Notes under the pieces: model-generated | What the model saw: only the letters and a program-made list of their open reading frames with translations | Databases searched by the model: none | What the model was told of the DNA's origin: nothing | Shown: positions 8,300-17,450 of the stretch, piece after piece | Position numbering within the stretch: position 1 is the stretch's first letter | How the letters are laid out: every line of letters begins with the position of its first letter | Program-made: the position numbers and the translations under genes | NCBI GenBank assembly: GCA_900546435.1 | Contig: URCQ01000007.1 | Location: 1 to 64,000, forward strand | DNA from: an uncultured Pseudobutyrivibrio sp. | Lineage (GTDB): Bacteria > Bacillota > Clostridia > Lachnospirales > Lachnospiraceae | DNA length: 64,000 nt | Direction: 5' to 3'

Positions 8300-9682
8300 C
8301 TAGTCCTGCTTTTCATAAGACACAGCACTTCCTGTACGAACCAGCTTCATGCCTTCACAGATGATTTTTTCTCCGGCTTTGGTACCCTCCACCAGCACCT
8401 GATCATCACTTATTTCTAACACAGTCACATACTCGCGTTTTGCTCTTCCATCTTCCACAACATAAACGTAATCATTGCCATCATTTAAAATAACGGATAA
8501 TGGCAGCCAGATACCGGAACGCTCTCCAATATTGATTTTGACTGTCGCAAGTTCTCCTAAATACACATCCGGATCTGCCACATCAACCGTAACATTTGTA
8601 GCATAGGTTCTTGATGTCTCATCCGGAACGACATCTACATTCTTAATACTTCCTGTAAAGCTTTTATCCTCAATCTGAATCTGCGCCGGCATCCCCGCCG
8701 TCAGTGTTGCAACGTCCGTCTGCGATACGCCAAAATTAATGACAACATCATGGGTTGCTAACACCACTGCCGGCATAATTGGTGTCGATACACTGCCTTT
8801 TGTTGCAGAGAGATTTACCACATAGCCGGCTTTCGGTGCCTTTAGTACACATTTATCTACCGCACTCTGTGCCTTTTCCACATTATCTGCCGCATTATCA
8901 TACGCTTCGTTTGCCTGGTCTAATGCTTCTTTTGAAGAATCCAATCGTTCCTTCTGTGCTTTTGCTTCTTCCGAATCAGCACCCTCTTTTGCCTTTTTAT
9001 CATACGCTTCCTGCGCTGAATCTACATTGCGCTGATATACTTCAAGCGTACTTTGTGCAGAATCCAGTTCCAGCTTTGTTGTATAGTATTCCGTGTTTGT
9101 CTCCGGGATACTGCCCATACTATTACTGCCTTCCTTATATTGCGACATACCATCTAATTTTGTTTTAAGGTCATTTACTTTTTTCTGCTGTTCATCACGA
9201 CGTGCTATTGCATCATTCAGATTGTCCTGTTCACGACTTGTGCCACAAGCTGTGACATAGTCCTTCTGTGCATTATCATAAGATTCCTGTGCATTTTTTC
9301 TTGTTTTTTCTGCATAATTTAGGGAACGGTTTGCACTTTCCAACTGGTCCTGTGCGTCTTTCGCATCCAGCGTACAAAGGACCTGGCCTTCTGTTACTTC
9401 CTGTCCCTGTTCAACCTCCACCGATGCAATCGTACCAACGGTCTCAAAGGTACACTGAATCGTCTCTTCCGGTTGTACCAATCCTGTATAGGAAAGCGTA
9501 ACATCACTTCCTGTCTCACCAGCTTCCATAACCTTCACCTGGTATACCTTTTCTGATACCTGTTCCTCTTTTTGTTTTTGCTTGCGCGCCACAACAATCC
9601 ATACGATTGCCAAAATCAAAATAGCAATGATTATGACTGCCCATACTTTTTTATTTTTTAAAATGTTCTTTGCTCTTTCCAT
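8300..9682 (-). CDS. RND pump membrane-fusion (HlyD/AcrA-like) subunit
   Basis: A single N-terminal anchor (about residues 13-33, VWAVIIIAILILAIVWIVV) is followed by a barrel-sandwich half, a long helical hairpin rich in Q, E, A and K (about 110-275), the second barrel-sandwich half (VLKAPKAGYVVNLSATKG) and a beta-barrel domain. This is the periplasmic adaptor design, here facing outside the cell. The protein is 460 residues, long for the family, because of the extended coiled coil, which contains a short serine/glycine-rich insertion (YKEGSNSMGS). It is first in a two-gene operon with the RND permease and has a good promoter upstream. No lipobox cysteine is seen, so the transmembrane helix is the anchor. 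Confidence 0.88.
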   Translation of the reverse strand: MERAKNILKNKKVWAVIIIAILILAIVWIVVARKQKQKEEQVSEKVYQVKVMEAGETGSDVTLSYTGLVQPEETIQCTFETVGTIASVEVEQGQEVTEGQVLCTLDAKDAQDQLESANRSLNYAEKTRKNAQESYDNAQKDYVTACGTSREQDNLNDAIARRDEQQKKVNDLKTKLDGMSQYKEGSNSMGSIPETNTEYYTTKLELDSAQSTLEVYQRNVDSAQEAYDKKAKEGADSEEAKAQKERLDSSKEALDQANEAYDNAADNVEKAQSAVDKCVLKAPKAGYVVNLSATKGSVSTPIMPAVVLATHDVVINFGVSQTDVATLTAGMPAQIQIEDKSFTGSIKNVDVVPDETSRTYATNVTVDVADPDVYLGELATVKINIGERSGIWLPLSVILNDGNDYVYVVEDGRAKREYVTVLEISDDQVLVEGTKAGEKIICEGMKLVRTGSAVSYEKQD

Positions 9683-9724
9683 CTGTTTTCTCCCGTGTAA
9701 ATCGCACTTTCTTTGTTATTTATA

Positions 9725-9753
9725 ATTTTAAAGCATTGTCCTTTTTTTTCCAA
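9725..9753 (-). promoter_or_regulatory. Sigma-A promoter of the efflux operon
   Basis: On the minus strand TTGGAA is followed after 17 bases by TAAAAT, about 40 bases before the fusion-protein start. No inverted repeat that would mark a local repressor site was seen around it. Confidence 0.5.
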
Positions 9754-9794
9754 TAGAATTGCAGCGCGACAATCATTAAATTTTCATAAAATAA

Positions 9795-9828
9795 ACACCG
9801 CATGTGGCGTTATTCATACATGCGGTGT
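9795..9828 (-). terminator. Intrinsic terminator of gltBD
   Basis: An 11-bp perfect stem (ACACCGCATGT and complement) with a 12-base loop lies 18 bases after the gltD stop. On the minus strand it is followed by a T-rich run. Confidence 0.82.
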
Positions 9829-9845
9829 ATTTTTATATTTTCGTA

Positions 9846-11330
9846 TTATAAATTTGAATATCCCATGAGATATGCATCCACTTCTCGTGCGCAATCTCTT
9901 CCCTGGCGAATTGCTTTCACAACCAATGACTGGCCTGTATGCATATCGCCTGCAACAAACACCTTGTCAACAGATGTTGCAAATCCGTCTTCTTCTGTTA
10001 CGACATTCGTTCGTCCATCCACTTTTACCTTAAAAGCATCGGTCACATAGGACTGGCTTCCCAAAAAGCCTGCTGCAATCAGAACCAGTTGACATGGAAC
10101 TTCTTTCTCTGTTCCTTCCACCGGAATCATCATACGTCTTTTTGTCTTTTCATCCACTTTAGACTCCAGACTTACCAGAATCGCACTCTTTAAATTACCA
10201 CTGCGATCCTTTTTAAATTCTTTAACTGTCGTCGTATAAATACGCGGATCATGTCCAAAGACAGCAATCGCTTCCTCCTGACCATAATCTGTCTTGCAGA
10301 CGAGCGGCCACTGCGGCCACGGATTGCTTTCCGTTCTTTCATCCGGTGCCTTTGGCATCATTTCCAGCTGTGTGATAGATTTACATCCATGACGCATGCA
10401 AGTACCCACGCAGTCATTTCCGGTATCTCCACCACCGATTACAATCACATCTTTATCCTTTGCGGAAATAAAAGTACCTTCTTTTAATCCGTTATCCAGC
10501 AGACTTTTCGTTGTTGATGTCAGAAAATCTATTGCAAAATAAATTCCTTTAGCTTCTCTTCCCGGTGCTTTGATATCTCTAGGATTAGACGCTCCGCAAG
10601 CAAGGACAACGGCATCATATTCTGCAAGAAGTTCCTTTGGCTTGCTATCTTTTCCTACATCCTTACCTGTCACAAAGGTAATACCTTCTTCTTCCATGAC
10701 GGCAATTTTCCGATCAATAATCTGCTTTTCCAGCTTCATATTTGGAATACCATAACGTAGCAGACCACCCACGCGGTCACTTCGTTCAAAAACAGTAACG
10801 TTATGCCCTCTGCTATTGAGTTGATCTGCAACTGCAAGTCCGGATGGACCAGAACCCACGACAGCAATTTTTTTGCCCGTCCGGTTCATTGGTGGTTTTG
10901 CATCTGCAAGTCCATGCGCATAAGCATATTCGATGATTGCACGTTCGTTTTCCCTCGTTGTAACCGGGCTTCCATTCAATCCGCACGTACATGCCTTTTC
11001 GCATAAGCCTGGACAAACGCGACACGTAAACTCAGGAAAATTACTTGTTTTGTGCAAACGCAGATACGCCTGTTCCCAATTTCCGTGATAAACCAAATCA
11101 TTCCATTCCGGAACCAGATTCTGTAACGGACATCCGGATGTCATGCCTTTGATCGGCATTCCTGATTGACAGAAAGGGACACCACAATCCATACAGCGTG
11201 CGCCTTGTCTCTGCTGTTCTTCTGTAGAAAGAGGAATGTGAAATTCATTAAAATTCTTAATTCTCTCTTTCGGATCTATCGCCTGTGATTCTTTGCGATC
11301 GTAGTCTAAAAATCCTGTTGCTTTTCCCAT
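9846..11330 (-). CDS. gltD: Glutamate synthase small (beta) subunit
   Basis: The subunit takes electrons from NADPH and passes them through FAD and iron-sulfur clusters to the large subunit, which makes glutamate from glutamine and 2-oxoglutarate. Two cysteine clusters near the N-terminus (CMDCGVPFC with GCPL, and CRVCPGLCEKAC) bind 4Fe-4S centres. An FAD dinucleotide fold follows at about residue 147 (VAVVGSGPSGLAVA, written here from KKIAVVGSGPSG), and a second NAD(P)H fold at about 290 (VIVIGGGDTGNDC). A final FAD contact is FVAGDMHTGQSLV. Its 494 residues match the family. The gene begins 16 bases after gltB with a GGAG site, so the two form an operon. Confidence 0.96.
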   Translation of the reverse strand: MGKATGFLDYDRKESQAIDPKERIKNFNEFHIPLSTEEQQRQGARCMDCGVPFCQSGMPIKGMTSGCPLQNLVPEWNDLVYHGNWEQAYLRLHKTSNFPEFTCRVCPGLCEKACTCGLNGSPVTTRENERAIIEYAYAHGLADAKPPMNRTGKKIAVVGSGPSGLAVADQLNSRGHNVTVFERSDRVGGLLRYGIPNMKLEKQIIDRKIAVMEEEGITFVTGKDVGKDSKPKELLAEYDAVVLACGASNPRDIKAPGREAKGIYFAIDFLTSTTKSLLDNGLKEGTFISAKDKDVIVIGGGDTGNDCVGTCMRHGCKSITQLEMMPKAPDERTESNPWPQWPLVCKTDYGQEEAIAVFGHDPRIYTTTVKEFKKDRSGNLKSAILVSLESKVDEKTKRRMMIPVEGTEKEVPCQLVLIAAGFLGSQSYVTDAFKVKVDGRTNVVTEEDGFATSVDKVFVAGDMHTGQSLVVKAIRQGRDCAREVDAYLMGYSNL

Positions 11331-11346
11331 TGGTATCTCCTTTCTC

Positions 11347-14300
11347 TCACTTTGTCAAAGCATTAAATGCTTCGATCTGTGCCTGTTCACTACTCAGTCC
11401 CTTTTCTTCCATCTGGACAATGGTCATCATCATCTTCTTATAATCGTGTGGTACGATTTTTTTGAACTTTGGCAAATATTCGCTAAAGTGATCAAAGATT
11501 TCCTTGCCCTTCTTGGAATTGGTATAAGCAACATGCTCCGTAATAATTTCCTTCAATTCCAAAACATCATACTTATCCGTCACAGGTTCCAAAGATACCA
11601 TCGTTTTATTTAATTTACGATACAAAGATGCGTCTTCATCAAGCACATAAGCGATTCCACCACTCATACCTGCTGCAAAATTCTTACCTGTCTGTCCTAA
11701 GACAACAACACGTCCGCCTGTCATATATTCACAGCCATGATCTCCACAGCCTTCCACCACAGCAGTTGCGCCGGAATTTCGTACACAGAAACGTTCGCCT
11801 GCAACACCGTTGATAAAGGCTTTTCCACTGGTTGCTCCATACAAAGCAACATTACCAATGATAATATTTTCATCTTCTTTATAGGTAACACCTGTTGGCG
11901 GATAAACAACAAGTTTACCACCGGAAAGTCCTTTTCCAAAGTAATCATTACTATCACCAACAAGCTCTAACGTCAATCCCTTTGGAATAAAAGCACCAAA
12001 GCTTTGTCCTCCGGCACCATGACACTGTACCGTAAACGTATCTTCCGGCAATGTTTCCCCATAGCGTCTCGTAATTTCTGCTCCAAAAAGCGTACCAACC
12101 GACCGATCGGTATTGGTTACATCAATCTGCACACCTTTTTTTGTCTTTGTTTCCAGTGCTTCCTGGAATTGCTTTAGAAGGATTTTCTCATCGATTGTCT
12201 TTTCCAAATGGAAATCGTATACATTCTTTTTGTTATAACAGATCTTACCCGCTTCCTTGCTATAAGGATTATCTAAAATAGCAGACAAATCAATCTTTGC
12301 ATAACGTCCTTCTTTTGCACTCTCTTTCACTTCAAGCAAATCGGTTCTTCCAACCAGTTCATCTACGCTGCGCACACCGAGTTTTGCCATATATTCGCGA
12401 AGTTCCTGTGCAATAAAACGCATAAAATTCACAACATATTCAGGTTTTCCAGTAAAACGCTTCCGCAATTCCGGATTTTGGGTTGCAATACCAACCGGGC
12501 AGGTGTCCAGGTTGCAGACACGCATCATAACGCATCCCATAGTTACAAGTGGTGCTGTCGCAAATCCATATTCCTCTGCTCCAAGCATCGCAGCAATTGC
12601 TACATCACGTCCACTCATCAGCTTTCCATCTGTCTCAATGACAACTTTATTTCGAAGCCCGTTCATGGTAAGTGTCTGGTGTGCTTCTGCCAATCCCAGT
12701 TCCCATGGAAGACCTGCATTGTGGATAGAGCTTCTCGGTGCAGCACCTGTTCCTCCGTCATAGCCGGAAATCAGAATAACCTGCGCTCCTGCTTTTGCAA
12801 CACCGGAAGCTACCGTTCCAACGCCTGCCTCTGAAACAAGTTTGACAGAAATTCTTGCATTTTTGTTTGCATTTTTTAAATCATAGATCAATTCTGCCAA
12901 ATCCTCGATGGAATAAATATCATGATGTGGCGGAGGAGAGATCAAAGATACTCCTGGTGTGGAAAGTCTTGTCTTTGCAATCCATGGATATACTTTTTTA
13001 CCCGGCAAATGACCACCCTCACCTGGCTTTGCGCCCTGTGCCATCTTGATTTGTATCTCCTGTGCACTGACCAGATAACGACTGGTAACACCAAATCTTC
13101 CGGAAGCCACCTGTTTGATTGCAGAACAACGATTCTTACCATCTTTTCCCACTACCAGGCGTTCCTCTTCTTCACCGCCTTCACCGGAATTGGATTTTCC
13201 ATGCAGCATATTCATCGCGATTGCCATTGTCTCATGCGCCTCTTTTGAGATAGACCCATAAGACATTGCTCCCGTTTTAAACCGCTTCACAATTTCATCA
13301 ACGGATTCCACTTCATCGATTGAAATTCCTTTTTTTGGATATTTAAAATCAAGCAGACCGCGAAGATTCATGACCGTATCGTCTTCTTTATTTACCAGCG
13401 ACGTATATTCCTTGAAGGTATCATAATCCCCCGTTCTACTTGCCAGCTGCAGCAAATGAATGGTCTGTGGATTGTATAAATGCTCCTCTTTTCCACCGCG
13501 CATCTTATGCAATCCCTTGCTCTCCAGCGTATTGTCCGTATGTAAATCCAATGGATCAAACGCCTGGGAATGCAGCATTTCCACATCCTGCTGGATATCC
13601 TCTAAACCAATACCGCCAATACGGCTCACCGTTCCCTTAAAGTAACGGTTAACCACATCCTCATTGATACCAATTGCCTCAAAAATCTTTGCACCCTGGT
13701 AAGATTGTACGGTTGAAATTCCCATCTTTGATGCGATTTTGATAATGCCACCAATTACCGCTTCATTATAAGAATCTACGGCGGCATAGTAGTCTTTATC
13801 CAACATATTCAGATCAATCAATTCCTGAATACTTTCCTGTGCCAGATAAGGATTGATAGCAGACGCGCCATAACCTAGTAATGTTGCAAAATGATGCACC
13901 TCGCGTGGTTCTCCACTCTCCAAAATCACAGACAGACTTGTTCTCTTTTTCGTCTGCACCAGATATTGCTGCAAAGCTGATACTGCTAAAAGTGAAGGAA
14001 TGGCTACGTGATTTTCATCCACACCGCGATCTGAAAGAATGATAATATTGGCACCTTCTCTATGTGCGCGGTCAGCCTCCACATACAGATGGTCAATTGC
14101 CTTTTCCAAGGATGTATTTTTGTAATAGATAATCGGTATGGTTTCAACCTTAAATCCTTCCACATCCATATTTTTTATTTTCAGCAAATCCGTGTTTGTC
14201 AGAATTGGATTGTTGATACGAAGCATTTTACAATTATCTTCTTTTTCTTCCAGCACATTGCCGCTCTCACCCAGATAAATGGTGGTAGATGTTACCACTT

Positions 14301-15891
14301 TTTCACGAATGGAATCAATCGGCGGGTTTGTTACCTGCGCAAACAACTGTTTAAAATAATTAAACAATGGTTGGTGATGATTGGAAAGCACAGCTAATGG
14401 TGTATCAATTCCCATTGCTCCTATCCCTTCTGCGCCATTTAATGCCATTGGCAGAATGGATGTTTTCAAATCTTCATAAGAATATCCAAAAGCCTTTTGC
14501 AGTTTTGCACGTTCTTCTTTTGTATGCGTCGGTACACGCTTGTTTGGAATCCTAAGCTCATGTAAATGCACTAAGTTCTTATCCAGCCATTCGCCATAAG
14601 GCTGTTTTGTTGCGTACGATGTCTTTAATTCATCATCATCAATCAAACGACCTGCCACCGTATCCACCAAAAGCATTTTACCCGGCTTTAAACGATCCTT
14701 TGACTGGATGCGGCTCTCATCAATCGGTAATACCCCCACCTCAGAAGAAAGGATAAGATAATCATCCTTTGTCACATAATAGCGGGAAGGACGAAGACCA
14801 TTACGATCAAGCACTGCTCCCATAATATCGCCATCAGAAAAAAGAATAGATGCCGGTCCATCCCACGGTTCCATCATGGTTGCATAATATTGATAAAAGT
14901 CTTTTCGTTCCTGATTCATTGCCTGGTTGTTGGTCCATGGTTCCGGAATGGTCATCATGACTGCAAGCGGCAATGGCAGCCCATTCATTACCAGGAATTC
15001 AAGTGTATTATCCAGCATTGCTGAATCGGAACCGTTCGTGTTAACCACCGGTGTAATCTTTGAAAGTTCCGCCTCTAAAAACTCAGAATACATGGTCTCT
15101 TCACGGGATAACATGCGATCTGCGTTGCCTTTGATGGTATTAATCTCACCATTATGAACGATGAAACGGTTTGGATGCGCTCTCTCCCAGCTTGGATTTG
15201 TATTCGTTGAGAATCTTGAATGTACAATTGCAATTGCAGATTCATAATTTTCATCATGCAAATCTGTAAAGAATGTACGGAGCTGTCCCACTAAAAACAT
15301 ACCCTTATAAACGATCGTTCTGCTCGATAGCGATACGACATAGGTGTCTTCACAAGTCTGCTCAAAAACACGTCTTGCTACATACAGTTTACGATCAAAC
15401 TCCAATCCTTCCTTAACATCACTTGGTTTCCGGATAAAGCACTGCATGATATGAGGCATACAGTCAATTGCTTTCTTTCCAAGTACCTTTGGATTGGTCG
15501 GCACATCTCTCCATCCAAGAAACTCCATGCCTTCCTTTTCCACGATAATTTCAAACATTTTCTTCGCCTGGTTACGGCTCATCTCGTCCTGTGGGAAGAA
15601 AAACATACCAACGCCATACTCTCTTTCTTTACCAATGGCAATTCCAAGATCTGCAGCGATTTTTGTAAAAAATTTGTGTGATACCTGAAGCATAATACCG
15701 ACACCATCTCCGGTTTTTCCCTCAGCATCCTTTCCAGCTCTATGTTCCAGATTTTCTACGATCTTTAAAGCATCGGATACCGTCTGATGGGTCTTAATAC
15801 CCTTAATACTGACAACAGCACCAATACCACAGTTATCATGTTCAAATTCCTGCCGATATAAGCCACCTGTTTTTTGATTCCTTTTTTCCAT
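11347..15891 (-). CDS. gltB: Glutamate synthase large (alpha) subunit
   Basis: This 1514-residue protein holds, in order, a class II glutamine amidotransferase domain, a central domain, the FMN and 3Fe-4S synthase domain and the C-terminal beta-helix of glycine repeats. The HDNCG segment near residue 20 carries the nucleophilic cysteine that is normally exposed by removal of a short propeptide. The synthase segment includes PGEGGHLPGKKV, SGYDGGTGAAPRSS and the cysteine cluster CVMMRVCNLDTCPVG. An upstream ATG is in frame 42 bases earlier. I chose the inner one because GAGAGG precedes it at a suitable distance and the extra 14 residues are mostly lysine and arginine. The gene is transcribed with gltD from a recognisable promoter. 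Confidence 0.96.
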   Translation of the reverse strand: MEKRNQKTGGLYRQEFEHDNCGIGAVVSIKGIKTHQTVSDALKIVENLEHRAGKDAEGKTGDGVGIMLQVSHKFFTKIAADLGIAIGKEREYGVGMFFFPQDEMSRNQAKKMFEIIVEKEGMEFLGWRDVPTNPKVLGKKAIDCMPHIMQCFIRKPSDVKEGLEFDRKLYVARRVFEQTCEDTYVVSLSSRTIVYKGMFLVGQLRTFFTDLHDENYESAIAIVHSRFSTNTNPSWERAHPNRFIVHNGEINTIKGNADRMLSREETMYSEFLEAELSKITPVVNTNGSDSAMLDNTLEFLVMNGLPLPLAVMMTIPEPWTNNQAMNQERKDFYQYYATMMEPWDGPASILFSDGDIMGAVLDRNGLRPSRYYVTKDDYLILSSEVGVLPIDESRIQSKDRLKPGKMLLVDTVAGRLIDDDELKTSYATKQPYGEWLDKNLVHLHELRIPNKRVPTHTKEERAKLQKAFGYSYEDLKTSILPMALNGAEGIGAMGIDTPLAVLSNHHQPLFNYFKQLFAQVTNPPIDSIREKVVTSTTIYLGESGNVLEEKEDNCKMLRINNPILTNTDLLKIKNMDVEGFKVETIPIIYYKNTSLEKAIDHLYVEADRAHREGANIIILSDRGVDENHVAIPSLLAVSALQQYLVQTKKRTSLSVILESGEPREVHHFATLLGYGASAINPYLAQESIQELIDLNMLDKDYYAAVDSYNEAVIGGIIKIASKMGISTVQSYQGAKIFEAIGINEDVVNRYFKGTVSRIGGIGLEDIQQDVEMLHSQAFDPLDLHTDNTLESKGLHKMRGGKEEHLYNPQTIHLLQLASRTGDYDTFKEYTSLVNKEDDTVMNLRGLLDFKYPKKGISIDEVESVDEIVKRFKTGAMSYGSISKEAHETMAIAMNMLHGKSNSGEGGEEEERLVVGKDGKNRCSAIKQVASGRFGVTSRYLVSAQEIQIKMAQGAKPGEGGHLPGKKVYPWIAKTRLSTPGVSLISPPPHHDIYSIEDLAELIYDLKNANKNARISVKLVSEAGVGTVASGVAKAGAQVILISGYDGGTGAAPRSSIHNAGLPWELGLAEAHQTLTMNGLRNKVVIETDGKLMSGRDVAIAAMLGAEEYGFATAPLVTMGCVMMRVCNLDTCPVGIATQNPELRKRFTGKPEYVVNFMRFIAQELREYMAKLGVRSVDELVGRTDLLEVKESAKEGRYAKIDLSAILDNPYSKEAGKICYNKKNVYDFHLEKTIDEKILLKQFQEALETKTKKGVQIDVTNTDRSVGTLFGAEITRRYGETLPEDTFTVQCHGAGGQSFGAFIPKGLTLELVGDSNDYFGKGLSGGKLVVYPPTGVTYKEDENIIIGNVALYGATSGKAFINGVAGERFCVRNSGATAVVEGCGDHGCEYMTGGRVVVLGQTGKNFAAGMSGGIAYVLDEDASLYRKLNKTMVSLEPVTDKYDVLELKEIITEHVAYTNSKKGKEIFDHFSEYLPKFKKIVPHDYKKMMMTIVQMEEKGLSSEQAQIEAFNALTK

Positions 15892-15945
15892 CGCTTTTTT
15901 CCTCTCTTTTTTCTTCCTTCCCATGTAAAACATCTGTCGAAAATT

Positions 15946-15974
15946 AATATACTCCTACTTTTTCCACTTGTAAA
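15946..15974 (-). promoter_or_regulatory. Sigma-A promoter of gltBD
   Basis: TTTACA and TATATT are 17 bases apart on the minus strand, about 55 bases before the gltB start. The AT-rich stretch further upstream (to about 16110) holds no clear operator. Confidence 0.6.
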
Positions 15975-16155
15975 CAACTTTTTCATTTTATATTGTCTGA
16001 TTATTTGACTATTGTAATGATATGCTATATATTTTCTGTCTATTTTCTTTATTTTTTGCTCACTACGCACTTTTTGTGTTCTAAGTATAGACAGCTGTTC
16101 GTGGCACAACATACATTCCCATCATTTCCCTGGGATATTTGTCACAAATACAGGC

Positions 16156-16773
16156 TCATTTTAACAAGATTGTCTTTACTAACACAACAACAAGCGGGTT
16201 CACAAAACATTCCAGATAAATTCCACTTGCCATAATTCCTGCAACACCCAATACATATAAAGCGTATCGCCACAGAGATTCTTTATCCTGTACTTCCTTA
16301 CGACGCACAAATAACCAATATAAATATGCAAAAAGCATGCCATATAAGATCCATTGAGGAAACAGCGCTCCTGCACCAATGATAATTCCTTTTATGCCAT
16401 AGCATTTCACAAAGGAAAGTATAAAAATGCCAAGAGCTGCACCGCCCACACCGCTTGCAATGTAAAAAAGTACCTTTCGTATTCTTGTCAATCCACATAG
16501 TAACAGTAACAACAGTAATTCATTTCTACGAATCAGCACATACCAAAACATATGTACATTTTCCACCAGAGTACGATCCATACGTTCTACACACAACCTG
16601 CTCCATCCTGCAATTTCAGTGATTTCTTCCCACAAAACGCCACGCACAATGATAATTGCAATAAAAAAAGACAAAAGAAACACACCTCTTTTGCCTCGCA
16701 ATCGATATAAGCGAAACATCATCGGAAATTTCTTTTGTCTGTGATATGCATCATAATAGGAATATTGCTTCAT
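16156..16773 (-). CDS. spoIIM: SpoIIM-like sporulation membrane protein
   Basis: The protein has about five hydrophobic segments in 205 residues. The stretch GAALGIFILSFVKCYGIKG followed by a PQWILYG segment resembles the conserved core of SpoIIM/DUF95 proteins, where a glycine-rich helix is followed by a G-x-kG turn and a PQN-like helix. SpoIIM forms part of the DMP complex that drives engulfment by degrading septal peptidoglycan. An ATG 54 bases upstream is in frame, but GGAGG lies four bases before the chosen start, which gives a protein beginning MKQYSYYD. It follows the Nudix gene by 80 bases in the same direction. As I recall, spoIIM next to a Nudix hydrolase is common in clostridia, which supports the call. 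The identity is divergent enough to need a profile search. Confidence 0.65.
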   Translation of the reverse strand: MKQYSYYDAYHRQKKFPMMFRLYRLRGKRGVFLLSFFIAIIIVRGVLWEEITEIAGWSRLCVERMDRTLVENVHMFWYVLIRRNELLLLLLLCGLTRIRKVLFYIASGVGGAALGIFILSFVKCYGIKGIIIGAGALFPQWILYGMLFAYLYWLFVRRKEVQDKESLWRYALYVLGVAGIMASGIYLECFVNPLVVVLVKTILLK

Positions 16774-16853
16774 TTGACCTCCACTTCCTGTCCAAATTCT
16801 ACCTCTATTCATCTTATGATACTGCACATGATTTATGCGTTTTACTGCATTTA

Positions 16854-17402
16854 CTATTTTTCTTCAGATAGTACTTTCACCTGATAAGCCAGAATCGCTG
16901 ACACTGTCTTCGAATCCTGTATACGTCCTGCATAGATTTCTTCCAACAAATCCTGCATATCCCATGCCTTGATTTCAATCGTCTCTGCATCGTCCAAATG
17001 CTGTTGTCCCGGATGTAATCCTTTCGCCAAATAAACATCAATGAATTCATCGCAAAAAGCCACTGTTGTTTTCAGTGAAATCAACGGTTCTATGGTATCG
17101 CAAGTATATCCCGTCTCTTCCGTCAACTCTCTTCGTGCACAGACCATGGTATCTTCCGTCACCGAATCTCTCGATCCTGCCGGGACTTCCCAGGTCATAC
17201 GTTCAAGTGCATGACGATACTGGTGCACCAGCACAATGCGGCCATCTGGCAATACAGGAATTACCGCTGCTGCACCTTTTCGGTGGCTCACAAAATCCCA
17301 CGCCTCTTTATGTCCATTCGGCAGACGCACGGTATCCGCGTACACATCAATGATTGATCCCTGATACACGAGTTTTCTTTCTTCTACCTCTACATGCTCC
17401 AT
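16854..17402 (-). CDS. nudF: Nudix hydrolase, ADP-ribose pyrophosphatase type
   Basis: Proteins of this type hydrolyse ADP-ribose to AMP and ribose 5-phosphate. The Nudix box runs from about residue 75 (AGSRDSVTEDTMVCARREL then TEETGY). It keeps the catalytic REL-x-EE-x-G residues. The leading glycine is one position further from the glutamate than the usual GX5E spacing, or is replaced by serine, which is a minor variation. The 182-residue length, the VHQYRHALERMTWEVPAG segment and the late acidic patch are typical of NudF. AAAAGGAG precedes the start. It is followed in the same direction by the SpoIIM-like gene. Confidence 0.9.
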   Translation of the reverse strand: MEHVEVEERKLVYQGSIIDVYADTVRLPNGHKEAWDFVSHRKGAAAVIPVLPDGRIVLVHQYRHALERMTWEVPAGSRDSVTEDTMVCARRELTEETGYTCDTIEPLISLKTTVAFCDEFIDVYLAKGLHPGQQHLDDAETIEIKAWDMQDLLEEIYAGRIQDSKTVSAILAYQVKVLSEEK

Positions 17403-17420
17403 ATTCTTCTCCTTTTATGA

Positions 17421-17450
17421 AAAAATAGTCAGCTTGCGCTGACTATTTTT
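17421..17450. terminator. Intrinsic terminator overlapping the rny stop codon
   Basis: A perfect 13-bp stem (AAAAATAGTCAGC) with a TTGC loop lies between rny and nudF. Its outer arm overlaps the rny stop codon. It ends rny transcription on the minus strand. Confidence 0.85.
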
